Below are positions 19,044 to 28,067 of a stretch of DNA of 64,000 nt, piece after piece. A program made the translations under genes and the position numbers. How positions within the stretch are numbered: position 1 is the stretch's first letter; each line of letters begins with the position of its first letter. The DNA lies in the NCBI RefSeq assembly GCF_037076565.1, contig NZ_AP029028.1, positions 1,364,001-1,428,000 of the forward strand, given 5' to 3'. A model generated the notes under the pieces. The model did not search any database, had not been told where the DNA came from, and saw nothing but the letters and a program-made list of their open reading frames with translations. This DNA is from Herbaspirillum sp. DW155 (GTDB taxonomy: Bacteria > Pseudomonadota > Gammaproteobacteria > Burkholderiales > Burkholderiaceae_D).

Positions 19044-20306
19044 TCAACGCAGGCTGATGAGCGACTGCAACACCGTATCCTGCACCTTGATGGATTGCGA
19101 GTTGGCCTGATAGATGCGCTGCGCCACGATCATGTTGACCAGTTCGGCGGTCAGATCGACATTGGATTGTTCGACGGCGCGCCCTTGCAGGCTACCGAAG
19201 GTCGCGCTGGTGGGCGTGCCGACCAGCGGGCTGCCTGCCGCCGCACTGGCCTGGTACAGATTGTTGCCCACGGGTTGCAAGCCGTTCGGGTTGGCAAAGT
19301 TGACCAGCACGATCTGCCCCAGCACCCTGGTCTGCTGGTTGCTGTAGCTGCCCACCAGGCTGCCATCCTTGCCGATGGAAAAACTGGAGAGCGTGCCGGG
19401 CGGTGCACCGTCCTGGGACTGTGCGAGATTGGCAAAGGCCGAGCCGGTCTGGGTTGAACCGGTGTAGCTCAAGGCGATCGGTGTGGGGAAACTGGCGCCG
19501 CCTTTGACCATGCTGCTCAGGTCCAGCGACATGCCGGTGCTGGCAGTGAGCGTGCCGCTGGCATCGAAGCGCAGCGTGCCCAGCAACTGCGGGCCTGTCG
19601 CCGGTGGCGCGGCGCTGATCAGCTTGCCGTCCAGGGTGCCATAGACCGACCAGGTGGTGCCGGGCGGGCTGCCGCTGGGCGGTGTCTTGACGTAGTAGGT
19701 CTGCAGCGAATACGGATTGCCCAGACTGTCATAGACGGTGGCGCCGGTGGCGTTGTTGTAGCTGTTGGGGTTGGTCGGTGCAAAGGGGGTGACCGTGGGC
19801 ACGCTCTTGCGCGAATCGAGGTTGATCTTGCTGCTGACGCGCGAAGTCGGTGTGGCCGGCAGGGTAGCCGTATCGATCTTCAGCGGCACCGGATCACCGC
19901 CGGTGGCGCCGGCGGGGTAGCCGGTCAGGTAGGCGCCGTTCATGCTGGGGTTGATCAGATAGCCGTCCTTGTTCAGCTGGAACTGGCCATTGCGTCCGTA
20001 ACGGGCAGACTGATCGCTCAGGCTGGGAGTCATGCGGAAGAAGCCGTCGCCATTGATGGCCACATCGAGTGCGTTATTGGTGGTGGCGATGTTGCCCTGG
20101 GTGAAGGCCTGGCTGACGTTGGCCACCGTCGTGCCGATACCCACCGCAGAGTTGCCGGAGCGGTTCATGGAGTTGGCATAGGCATCGGCGAACTGGACCT
20201 GGCCCTGCTTGAAGCCGACGGTGCTGGCATTGGCGACGTTGTTGCCGACGACTTCCAGATGTTTGCTCGCGCCCTGCAGGCCGCTGAGTCCCTGTTGAAA
20301 GCTCAT
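19044..20306 (-). CDS. flgE: Flagellar hook protein FlgE
   Basis: This 420-residue hook protein begins with the flagellar rod/hook motif (MSFQQGLSGLQGASKHLEVVGNNVANASTVGFK) and the FlgE signature DVAINGDGFFRM. It has a FlgE D2-like middle and the conserved C-terminus (NVDLTAELVNMIVAQRIYQANSQSIK). No flgB, flgC, flgD, flgF or other axial genes are adjacent; only fliD precedes it, 35 bp upstream. It is therefore either a displaced main hook gene or a second copy. A genome search for another flgE would settle this. Confidence 0.9.
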   Translation of the reverse strand: MSFQQGLSGLQGASKHLEVVGNNVANASTVGFKQGQVQFADAYANSMNRSGNSAVGIGTTVANVSQAFTQGNIATTNNALDVAINGDGFFRMTPSLSDQSARYGRNGQFQLNKDGYLINPSMNGAYLTGYPAGATGGDPVPLKIDTATLPATPTSRVSSKINLDSRKSVPTVTPFAPTNPNSYNNATGATVYDSLGNPYSLQTYYVKTPPSGSPPGTTWSVYGTLDGKLISAAPPATGPQLLGTLRFDASGTLTASTGMSLDLSSMVKGGASFPTPIALSYTGSTQTGSAFANLAQSQDGAPPGTLSSFSIGKDGSLVGSYSNQQTRVLGQIVLVNFANPNGLQPVGNNLYQASAAAGSPLVGTPTSATFGSLQGRAVEQSNVDLTAELVNMIVAQRIYQANSQSIKVQDTVLQSLISLR

Positions 20307-20341
20307 GGTGGTGTATCCGTTCAGTGAGGTGGAGGGGCGCG

Positions 20342-22381
20342 TCAGCTCTTGCGCAGACGCGCCAGTTGCTGCAGCAGGTAGTTTTGCGAGGTTTGCATCT
20401 TCGCCAGCGTGACGTTGAGGCGATTGAACTGGTTGGTGTAGCTGTCGCGCAGATTGGCAAGGCGTTCGCGGGCCGCCGCCTGCTGGTCGGAGACGGTCTT
20501 CAGACTGTTCTGCAGTCCGCGGATCTTGCCGGCCAGCAGGCCGTTCTCACCCAGCACCTTGTCCAGCAGTGCCTGGCTGCGGGTGACTACGCCGCCCTTG
20601 TCGGTGAACAGGCGCGCCAGTGCATCGAAACTGCTGTTGCCGGCCTTGGTCAGGCGTGCGCTGTCCAGTGCCAGCGTGCCATCCTTCTTGAAGCTCACGC
20701 CGATGGCCGCCAGCGAGCCATGCGCATTGCCGCTCACTTCGCCCAGCACGGCATGACGCAACTGGCCCATCAGTGCCAGCACCATCGTCTCGCTGGCCAG
20801 CGGACCATGTTCGCCGGCCTGGCCGCGTACCTTGGAGGGGGCTTGCCGGGTCAGACCTGCCAGCGATTTCGAGAGAGCATTGAAGGCATCGACGAAGCTG
20901 TTGACCGCGCTGCTGGCACCGCTGTTGTCATTGCTGACGGCCAGCGTGAAGCGGTCGCCGGCGCTGGTGGTGCGGTTCAGGTTCAGCGTCACGCCGGAGA
21001 TGGCGTCGCGGATCTTGTTGCTGGTGGCGGTAATGGCTACGCCATCGATGCTCAGTCGCGCATCCTGCGGGCGTTGCAGCTGTCCCATGCTACTGGCGCT
21101 CAGGAGGGCGTAATCGCCGCTGCCACGCAGGCTCACGGGGTCGCTGCCGCCATTGCTCAACACCAGCCGTTCGACGGTCCCGGTGCCTTGGGCTTCGCGC
21201 TGCACGGTGGCCGTCACGCCGGCTTTGGCCTCGTTGATGGCGCGTGCCACGTCGGCCAGGCCCGGTGCCGCTGCGCCACCGCTGGCGCCGGGATTCAGGC
21301 TGATGTTGCGGGCGCCGACCGCCAGCGTCACGGTGCCGGTAGTGAAGCGCTTCTCCGGTGCCACGGTGGCCGTACTGAGATTGCCGGAAGGGTCCGAGGC
21401 AAAGACCGCAAAGTCCCCCGTGCCCGAGACCCGGATCGTGTTTTGCGCACCGCTTTCCTTGGCGGTCAGGACCAGATGTTCCTGTTTGCCATCGCTGACG
21501 ATGGAGGCATTCACACCGGCATCAGCGGCGTTGATGGCATCGCGCACGCCGGAGAGGGTATGGTTGGCCGGCTTGATGAGCGCGGTCGATCCCTGCCCGG
21601 TCTTGATCGCCAGTACGCCCACGTCGAAGGTGCTGCCCGGGTTGATGCCGGCCGAACTCAGCTTGTGCGCCTGGGCCAGTTGCTCGACGCTGACGACATA
21701 GCTGCCGGCCGCTGCGCTGGTGGCGTCGCGTGCAGCCTGGGTCTGGGTCATGCCGCTGCGCTGTCGCTGTGGATCGAAACTGATCGGCGACAGGCTGTTG
21801 TTGGAGTGGACGGTGAGCGTATTGGCGACGCCGCCGGTATTGGATTCCAATACCAGGTGTTCACCGGCGTCGTCGCGCACCACGCTGGCGGTCACACCGG
21901 CGTTGGCGGCGTTGATGGTATCGCGCAGGCCGGTCACGGTAGCGTCGGCCTTGAGGGTGATGAAGGTCGGCGGCTTGCTCCCGGTCTTGATGGCCAGCGA
22001 ATCGCCGGCGCGAAACAAATGGCCGCTGGCAAAGCCGGTCGACTGGATTTTCTGGGCCACTGCCCGGGTCGATTCGTCGACGTTGATCTCGGCGCTGATG
22101 GCGTCGGCCCCGGTCTTGTTCTGGCTGCCGCTGGCGCTGTTGCTGACCACGGCTTTCTGGGCGCTGAATTTGGCCGCCGTCAGTCCGGCCAGCGCGCTCT
22201 GGTACGTACCGAGCGCGGTGTTCAGGTTGGCATAGGCAGCCAGCACCGCTTTCAAGCCGTCGGCCCTGTTGGCCAGCGGTGTCAGACGCGATTCGCTTTC
22301 CACCGCGATCATCTGGGTGACAATCTTGGCCACGTCCAGCGGGCCGGCTGAGGTAGAGATGGATCCGGTAGAGCTTGCCAT
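20342..22381 (-). CDS. fliD: Flagellar hook-associated (filament cap) protein FliD with repeated IN motifs
   Basis: This is a 679-residue filament-cap protein, clearly longer than the roughly 470 residues of enterobacterial FliD. The N-terminus (GPLDVAKIVTQMIAVESESRLTPLANRADGLKAVL) and the C-terminal coiled coil (SYTNQFNRLNVTLAKMQTSQNYLLQQL) are typical. Extra length comes from three flagellin-hook IN motif repeats of the form LRDTINAANAGVTASVVRD, near residues 128, 258 and 375. It lies between virK and flgE on the same strand. The gene contains one GGTACGTACC at 22201, encoding Gly-Thr-Tyr. Confidence 0.9.
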   Translation of the reverse strand: MASSTGSISTSAGPLDVAKIVTQMIAVESESRLTPLANRADGLKAVLAAYANLNTALGTYQSALAGLTAAKFSAQKAVVSNSASGSQNKTGADAISAEINVDESTRAVAQKIQSTGFASGHLFRAGDSLAIKTGSKPPTFITLKADATVTGLRDTINAANAGVTASVVRDDAGEHLVLESNTGGVANTLTVHSNNSLSPISFDPQRQRSGMTQTQAARDATSAAAGSYVVSVEQLAQAHKLSSAGINPGSTFDVGVLAIKTGQGSTALIKPANHTLSGVRDAINAADAGVNASIVSDGKQEHLVLTAKESGAQNTIRVSGTGDFAVFASDPSGNLSTATVAPEKRFTTGTVTLAVGARNISLNPGASGGAAAPGLADVARAINEAKAGVTATVQREAQGTGTVERLVLSNGGSDPVSLRGSGDYALLSASSMGQLQRPQDARLSIDGVAITATSNKIRDAISGVTLNLNRTTSAGDRFTLAVSNDNSGASSAVNSFVDAFNALSKSLAGLTRQAPSKVRGQAGEHGPLASETMVLALMGQLRHAVLGEVSGNAHGSLAAIGVSFKKDGTLALDSARLTKAGNSSFDALARLFTDKGGVVTRSQALLDKVLGENGLLAGKIRGLQNSLKTVSDQQAAARERLANLRDSYTNQFNRLNVTLAKMQTSQNYLLQQLARLRKS

Positions 22382-22407
22382 GGTGTCTTCGTCCGAGCAA
22401 TCGTTGT

Positions 22408-23523
22408 TCAGGCGCCAGCGTGTGCCAGCGCGCCGCGCACCTGTTGCGTGACCGCCTGCGTGAGCGCCTGACGTTGCCGGCCTTCCGCACGTTTGCGCGA
22501 GGGCAGGTCCTGAAGATTCGGGGCCGCTTCTTCACAGGGCAGTTCGTAGTCCCCATCGCTACGCCGCGCTGCGCCCAGCTCTTGCCAGAAAGCGTCATAG
22601 TCGGCGTGGACCCGTCCCTTCTTGCTGCGCCGGTTGGATACACGATTGCCATTGCTGACCAGAACCACGCGCGCGCAGCCGAAGCCGGCGCCGATGGCCC
22701 GCACCAGCCGGACCATCAGTGCCTTGGGACGCAGGCCAAACAGGTCGCGCGTGGCGCGGCGGATCTGTTCACGGCTGTTGGCGCTCCCCGCACCTTGCAG
22801 ACAGCCGATACGCACGATCCAGCCAGCGCCCTGGCGACAGAGGGTGAAGGCCGTCGAGAACAGATGCTCCTGACCGCAATAGAGGTGCAGGGCCAGTTCG
22901 CCTTCGTGGTCCAGGCTGCTGATGGCCGCGAGGCGGACTTCGTAGTCCTGACCTGACTTGCCCTGGAACCGGCCCAGGGGAATCGGTCGGCGCGAAGCTT
23001 GCAGCACCAGCGGCGCCAGGCTGTGGCCGATGATGAAGTCGTAGTGACTGGTCAGGATGTCCAGCCGCTGCGGCTGGCGCAGACGCAGTGACTGGTAGGG
23101 ACGGTAGATCTTGTGCAGCAGGCGCGGCGTGGCCAGGGCCAGCGCCGCATGGGTCGAGGTCTTGTTCCAGAAGGCCAGCCAACGGCGGGTCTGGCGCGGA
23201 TACAGCAGTGCCCGGGCGCGCAGTTTGCACTGGCGTGCCAGGCGCGAGAGCAGCGGGCGCGTCTGGTCCGGCGCGCTCAGCAGGTTAAGCGGGGCGGGCG
23301 AGCGCGCCGGCGAGCGCACCGGCGCGCGCTGGGGCCTGCGACCGGCGCGACCGCCCGCGCCGGCTCTGGTACGTACCAGATGGTAGCAGCGCGATACGCC
23401 GGGCAAGACCAGGTAAAGGCCCAGGGCCATCAGCAACAGGCACAGGCCGGCCAGCAGGGGCTCATGGATATCCGGCGACAGACCGTAAGGGCCCGGGTAA
23501 TTCGAAACGACAGGCAATGACAT
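22408..23523 (-). CDS. VirK/YbjX family protein (DUF535) with N-terminal membrane anchor
   Basis: The C-terminal three quarters of this 371-residue protein match VirK/YbjX: RLDILTSHYDFI, LHLYCGQEHLFSTAFTL, IGCLQGAGSANSREQI, HADYDAFWQELG and ELPCEEA. Family members affect outer-membrane integrity or virulence-factor export in enterobacteria, and their biochemistry is unknown. Here a membrane helix (LLAGLCLLLMALGLYLVLPG, residues about 24-43) and an Arg/Pro-rich linker precede the domain. GGAG seven bases upstream supports the ATG. The linker region uses rare codons (GTA, AGA) exactly where TCTGGTACGTACCAGA occurs. It heads the fliD-flgE cluster. Confidence 0.85.
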   Translation of the reverse strand: MSLPVVSNYPGPYGLSPDIHEPLLAGLCLLLMALGLYLVLPGVSRCYHLVRTRAGAGGRAGRRPQRAPVRSPARSPAPLNLLSAPDQTRPLLSRLARQCKLRARALLYPRQTRRWLAFWNKTSTHAALALATPRLLHKIYRPYQSLRLRQPQRLDILTSHYDFIIGHSLAPLVLQASRRPIPLGRFQGKSGQDYEVRLAAISSLDHEGELALHLYCGQEHLFSTAFTLCRQGAGWIVRIGCLQGAGSANSREQIRRATRDLFGLRPKALMVRLVRAIGAGFGCARVVLVSNGNRVSNRRSKKGRVHADYDAFWQELGAARRSDGDYELPCEEAAPNLQDLPSRKRAEGRQRQALTQAVTQQVRGALAHAGA

Positions 23524-23664
23524 GGCACAACTCCTTGCACGGTGAACACAGAGAAGGGGATCTCTCTGTCTTGCATGTGCAACGAGCTGCGCAAAAATGA
23601 CGGTCTGTTACAAATTTTTTTTCAGCGATGCCGTATCGGCATGGCGGCGCCGTCAGCGGCCTGC

Positions 23665-26178
23665 TCAGAACTCCACGATATGGGTCAGGGTAAGGGTGCG
23701 GGATGGCTCCACGCCGATGGTGGAGGTGGCGAAGTCGCTGTAGAGGCGCCGGTCGAACAGATTGCGGATACCCAGGGTGGTGCGGCTGCCATTAACCCGA
23801 TAGTAGAGGCTGCCGTCCACGCGGGTCTGGCCGGGAATGCGGGCCTGCGAGTCGGCATCGCTGGAGGCCATGTAGCTGCTGCGCGCCGTCAGTCCAAGGC
23901 CGATGCCCCAGCCACGCCAGGCTTCCCAGGGCAAGTCGTAGGTACTCCAGAGACTGGCCCGGTGATGGGCAAATTGCGCAGTCCGGCGGTTCTCGTCGCT
24001 ATCGGCAGCCGGACGGAACAGGCTGTAGCTGTAGCTGGCGATGATGTTCCAGCCGCGCGCCAGGCGGCCCGACAGGTTCAGCTCCACTCCTTGGCTGACG
24101 GCAGAGGGCAGCAACACGTAGTTGTTGACTAGAGAATTGTTTGCGGGAAAGACGAACTGCACCACATTGGTATGACTGGCGCGGTAGAGCGCGGCGGTGA
24201 AGATGGCGCGGCGCTCCAGCAATTCGAGCTTGAGACCTACTTCAGCCGATTTTCCGGTGGTGGCCGGGGCGCTGTTGATGCCGGGCTTGCCGCCATTGAG
24301 GCTGGAGTCCAGCAGCAGCTGGCCGGGTGTGAAACTGCGGAAGGCGTTGGCGTAGAGCGTGGCCGACTTGCTGAGCCGATAGGCGATGCCCAGGTTGTAG
24401 ACCGGTCCGTGACGCGGAGGAGAGGTGTCATGCTCCACCCCGTTCATGTCGATATCCCGAGAGAAGTTGTTGCGTTCCTGTTCGTAGCCGAGGTTGGCCA
24501 GCAGATACCAGCGCCGCCAGCGGACCTGATCCTGCAGATAGACGTTGGAGGTGTAGATGGCATGGCCTTCGCTGATGACGCTGCGCGGCCCGGTGATGGG
24601 GGCGAAGTCGGCCGACGAAGGTGGCCAGCGCACGCCGACGAGATTGCTGTTGTTGCCATCGCTGTAGCTGAGCAGGCGCGTGCGGGTGAAGCTGCCGCCG
24701 GCCATCACCGTATGATTCCACTCGCCGCTGACGATCTGGCGGGACAGACTGTTGTCGAACCCGATGCCGTCCGAATGCAATAACGACTGGTCGCTCACGC
24801 AGACGCCGGTGCCGGCATCCTCGTCTACCGCAGCGCATTTGGTGTAACCGGCGGCGCTGTAGCGCAGGCGCGTGAAGCGGGCTTTGCTGTTGAGGCGCCA
24901 GCCCTCTCCGAGCGTTTGTTCCCAGCGGTAGAACAGTTCGCTCTTGGTCGCCTGGCTGTGGTCGTCGGCGCGACCCCAGGGCGCGGTGCGCAGGTTCGGT
25001 CCGGGGCCGCTGTCGGTGAGCATGGCGCTCTGGTAGCCGCCAAACGGCGAACGCATGACCTGATGACTCAGGCCCGCTACCACGGCGGTATCACTATCCT
25101 TGTAGCCGACGGAGGAGGCCAGGTAGAACTCGCGGGCGCCGTCGTAGCCGTCCAGCGTGCGTTTGTCGTGCGTGGCCGAGAGGATGGTGCGATAGGTCCA
25201 GGCGCGGTCTTGCGTGAGGCTGCCGCCGAGGTCGAGGGCTGTGCGGCGATGGCCGCGGTTGTCGATCTCCACGGTCCATTCGCGCAGCGTGTCGGCCACC
25301 GGCTGCTTGGTGACGATGTTGACGGATCCTCCTGGTTCCATCGGTCCGCCCACGACGATGGAGTCGGCGCCGCCCAGTACCTCTACGCGCTCGATGGCGG
25401 CTATCGGCACGTCCAGCGAAGTGATGCTGCGCGAGCCCGCGACCCGGCCATTGGTCACGTTGGACAGCGAGATCAGGTCGCCCCAGCCGTCACGCATCAC
25501 CGGGGCAATGAAGCTGCGCACATAGAGCGTGCCGGCCTGGTCGATGCCATCGCCACGGCCATGGACCACGGCACTGATGTTTTGCAGGCTGTCCACGACC
25601 GAGCGCGATTGCTGGCTTTCGAGCACGGAGCTGGTGATCTCTTGCAGTGAGGCCGGCAAAGCCGACAGCTTTTCTTCCTGTCGCGAGGCCAGCCGGCTGG
25701 TGCTGGCCAGGAATCCGCTGTCCTGATAACCGTGGCCGGTGTCGCGCTCCTGGCCGGTACCGGTCTGCATGACCGGCGGCAGCGGCGGATTGTAGTGGGG
25801 CTGCAGAACCGGTATGCGGCGTACGCCGAAGGACCCGTCGGCGTGCGTGACCAGTTGCAGCGGGCTGTCGGCCAGCGCCACTTGCAGCGCCTGGGGCAGG
25901 GTATACCTGCCCTGCACGCCGGCACTGCCAAGCCCGGCCGTCACGGCCGGATCGAACAGTACGATGCCGCCGGCAACGCGGGCGATGGCGGCCAGGGTGG
26001 CATCCATGCTGTTGGCAGGCAAGTGGAAGTCGAACTGGGCCAACTGCGCAGGCTGAGCAGGCTGAGGTAGCGGGGGCGCAGCAGAGACCGCCTGGGCTGC
26101 CGAGGAGGACGTCAGCGTCCCCAGGGCGGTGGCAGCCAGGCAGTGCGCCAGCAGGAGGGTGAGGCGTCGCGGCGACAT
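23665..26178 (-). CDS. TonB-dependent siderophore receptor with signalling domain, FecA type
   Basis: This 837-residue outer-membrane receptor starts MSPRRLTLLLAHCLAATALG, a signal peptide. An STN domain follows (FDFHLPANSMDATLAAIARVAGG, residues about 45-110) that contacts a FecR-like anti-sigma factor. Then come the plug (SALPASLQEITSSVLESQQ, RVEVLGGADSIVVGGPMEPGGSVNIVTK) and a 22-strand barrel ending in Phe (LTLTHIVEF). The plug phrasing is typical of ferric hydroxamate or pyoverdine-type receptors. It starts 13 bases after the fecR stop. No siderophore synthesis gene is nearby, so it probably takes up a foreign siderophore. Confidence 0.93.
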   Translation of the reverse strand: MSPRRLTLLLAHCLAATALGTLTSSSAAQAVSAAPPLPQPAQPAQLAQFDFHLPANSMDATLAAIARVAGGIVLFDPAVTAGLGSAGVQGRYTLPQALQVALADSPLQLVTHADGSFGVRRIPVLQPHYNPPLPPVMQTGTGQERDTGHGYQDSGFLASTSRLASRQEEKLSALPASLQEITSSVLESQQSRSVVDSLQNISAVVHGRGDGIDQAGTLYVRSFIAPVMRDGWGDLISLSNVTNGRVAGSRSITSLDVPIAAIERVEVLGGADSIVVGGPMEPGGSVNIVTKQPVADTLREWTVEIDNRGHRRTALDLGGSLTQDRAWTYRTILSATHDKRTLDGYDGAREFYLASSVGYKDSDTAVVAGLSHQVMRSPFGGYQSAMLTDSGPGPNLRTAPWGRADDHSQATKSELFYRWEQTLGEGWRLNSKARFTRLRYSAAGYTKCAAVDEDAGTGVCVSDQSLLHSDGIGFDNSLSRQIVSGEWNHTVMAGGSFTRTRLLSYSDGNNSNLVGVRWPPSSADFAPITGPRSVISEGHAIYTSNVYLQDQVRWRRWYLLANLGYEQERNNFSRDIDMNGVEHDTSPPRHGPVYNLGIAYRLSKSATLYANAFRSFTPGQLLLDSSLNGGKPGINSAPATTGKSAEVGLKLELLERRAIFTAALYRASHTNVVQFVFPANNSLVNNYVLLPSAVSQGVELNLSGRLARGWNIIASYSYSLFRPAADSDENRRTAQFAHHRASLWSTYDLPWEAWRGWGIGLGLTARSSYMASSDADSQARIPGQTRVDGSLYYRVNGSRTTLGIRNLFDRRLYSDFATSTIGVEPSRTLTLTHIVEF

Positions 26179-26191
26179 GAAGCGGGCAGGG

Positions 26192-27145
26192 TCAGGCGCT
26201 GGCGCTGATGGTGACCCAGAAGGGACTGACCCGGGTGACCGAGATGGGCAGGGCGCTGGCCAGGGCCGACAATGCACGCTCGGTATCGTCCAGCGGGAAG
26301 GCGCCGCTGATGCGCAGATCGGCCACGGCCGGGTCGAGCCGCAGGACGCCCTTGCGGTATGGGCGCAGTGCCGCCACCACCTCGGCCAGCGTGCTGTTGG
26401 AGGCGGTGTAGTAACCCTCGATCCACGAAGCCTCTCCGCCAACGTTGGCACGCGCGCTGCCGATGCTGTCCGTGTCGAACCAGACGTGCTGGCCGCCGGC
26501 AAGCGCTCCACGGGTGTTGTTGCGGGTGATCACGGCCACCTGCGCGGTCTGCATGGCCACCACGTCGGTACGCAGCGGTTGCAAGGCCATCATCAGCGTG
26601 CCCGCCAGCAGCTTGACACTGCCATGGACGGTATCGATGGCAAAGGGCAGATCGGCGCGCGCGGCCACTTCAATCTGCATCTCGCCGGACAGCAGGCTGA
26701 TCTGCCGCAAGCCGGGCAGGATCTGATGGTCGATGGCACTGCGCGCGTTGAGGATGACGATGCTGCCATCGGCCAGCGTCGCGCGCCGCCGCTGGCCGGT
26801 GCCGGTGTGCAGGTCGGCGCGCAGTCCCTGCAGCGGTGTCACGCGGTCCAGCAGCAGGCCGGCGCCTGCGGTCAGGCCGGCCAGCACGGCGATCTGCTTG
26901 AGGGCTTTGCGGCGTCGGCTCTTTTGCTGCAGGGTGGTGCGCAGGATGTGCGGGGCGGCGCCGACCTGGCGTGGGATATCGAACTGCTGCACCGATTGGG
27001 TCAGGTTGGCATACGCGGTGGCGTGCCGTACATCGGACGCTTTCCAGCGTTCGAAGGCGGCCTGGTCGCTTGCACTCAGTTCTCCCTGTTCGATCTGCAG
27101 CATCCATTCGATGGCCTGCGCCACGATCTTGTCCTCGTTCTTCAT
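26192..27145 (-). CDS. FecR-type transmembrane anti-sigma/sigma-regulator protein
   Basis: This 317-residue protein has the N-terminal cytoplasmic FecR domain (AIEWMLQIEQGELSASDQAAFERWKASDVRHATAYANL). One membrane helix follows (KQIAVLAGLTAGAGLLL, about residues 83-100), then a periplasmic domain (TGTGQRRRATLADGSIVILNARSAI) that receives the signal from the receptor's STN domain. It starts 8 bases after the sigma factor gene and 13 bases before the receptor. The arrangement sigma, regulator, receptor is the classical Fec operon. Confidence 0.93.
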   Translation of the reverse strand: MKNEDKIVAQAIEWMLQIEQGELSASDQAAFERWKASDVRHATAYANLTQSVQQFDIPRQVGAAPHILRTTLQQKSRRRKALKQIAVLAGLTAGAGLLLDRVTPLQGLRADLHTGTGQRRRATLADGSIVILNARSAIDHQILPGLRQISLLSGEMQIEVAARADLPFAIDTVHGSVKLLAGTLMMALQPLRTDVVAMQTAQVAVITRNNTRGALAGGQHVWFDTDSIGSARANVGGEASWIEGYYTASNSTLAEVVAALRPYRKGVLRLDPAVADLRISGAFPLDDTERALSALASALPISVTRVSPFWVTISASA

Positions 27146-27153
27146 GGACGGAG

Positions 27154-27687
27154 TTACCCCAGCGGCGCGAAGCCCGCAGCCTTGTAGCACTGCAGCAGAC
27201 CCTTGGCGACATAGCGGCGCGCCACGCTGGGCGTGATGCGCAACTGGTCGCCGATGGCCTGGTAGGTCAGACCATCGAGCTTGTAGAGCAGGAAGGCCGC
27301 GCATTCCGTGGCGGTCAGCCCGGCCAGCGCCTGGTCTATCGCGCGCAGGGCCTGCAGCAGTTGCATCTGGTCTTCGGGGGAGACGGCCTGCGCCTCGCCC
27401 TTGGCATGTTCCAGCGCCTGCAGGCAGGCTTGCTCGAGATCGCGGCGGCGCCACAGTTCGTAGACGATGCGGCGCGAAATCGTGGTCAGCAGCGCACGTG
27501 GCTCGCGCACTTCCTGTGGCGGCGCACTGAGTAACTGGGTAAAGGTTTCGGCAGCCACGTCCTCGGCGGCAAAGACATCACCCACGCTGCGCCGCAGGCG
27601 CATGCGCAGCCAGCCATGATGTTCGATGAACATGGCTTCGATCTTGTTCATGGTGCCGTGCGGATCGGACATGAAGTTTGAACTCAT
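27154..27687 (-). CDS. ECF sigma factor, FecI type
   Basis: This 177-residue sigma-70 family factor contains region 2 (MFIEHHGWLRMRLRRSVGDVFAAEDVAAETFTQLL) and region 4 (LTATECAAFLLYKLDGLTYQAIGDQLRITPSVARRYVAKGL), the FecI pattern. It would direct transcription of the receptor gene when the receptor is loaded. Three in-frame ATGs (27687, 27672, 27651) are possible and none has a clear ribosome site; the first is given. Iron control by Fur is expected for such systems, but I do not see a convincing Fur box in the upstream 380 bp. Confidence 0.92.
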   Translation of the reverse strand: MSSNFMSDPHGTMNKIEAMFIEHHGWLRMRLRRSVGDVFAAEDVAAETFTQLLSAPPQEVREPRALLTTISRRIVYELWRRRDLEQACLQALEHAKGEAQAVSPEDQMQLLQALRAIDQALAGLTATECAAFLLYKLDGLTYQAIGDQLRITPSVARRYVAKGLLQCYKAAGFAPLG

Positions 27688-28067
27688 GGATGGCTGTAAA
27701 AATGCGAGTCAATATTGATGGGGAGGCTGCATCGGCCGTGCTGGTCTCGTTGTCAGTACGATATCCAGGAATCGCCGGATGTGCGGCAGATTATAAGAGA
27801 AATTCACATTGGTGAAAAAAAACTCCACGCCGCTGCGCCAAAAGCGGGATGGGTGGGCCTTTTTGTCCAGTCTGGGTTTGGATTTGCGGCCGGTGGAGTG
27901 TGGAGGAAGTATGGATAAACTGTAAAGTTTCGATGGAGCTTGGGCTCGGGTTGATGCTGGTTATTCAGCGATTTGTCAGTTTCCCGGCCTCCCCTGGAGG
28001 TGCCGCAGAGGCCTCCAGGGTGCTCATTTTATTGCGAGTAAATTTTTTTCAGACCTGCTGTCCCTGT
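27688..28067. other. 380-bp intergenic region between fecI and the metQ-like gene
   Basis: There is no credible gene here. It is AT-rich near 27785-27830. Both neighbouring genes are on the minus strand, so it holds the fecI promoter and the end of the metQ-like transcript. A strong hairpin at 27992-28020 is listed separately. Confidence 0.6.
27992..28020 (-). terminator. Hairpin, possible terminator of the metQ-like gene
   Basis: CCCTGGAGG and CCTCCAGGG form a perfect 9-bp stem with an 11-base loop, 48 bp beyond the metQ-like stop codon. No long T-run follows on the minus strand, so an intrinsic terminator is possible but not certain. Confidence 0.45.

Noticed and set aside
20324-22351. Plus-strand open frame opposite fliD
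   Set aside because: It mirrors fliD and has no family features. FliD motifs are clear on the minus strand.
27780-27835. Possible Fur box upstream of fecI
   Set aside because: The AT-rich run does not match the 19-bp Fur consensus well enough.
27715-27918. 67-residue frame between fecI and the metQ-like gene
   Set aside because: No start signal or family; it lies in a regulatory spacer.
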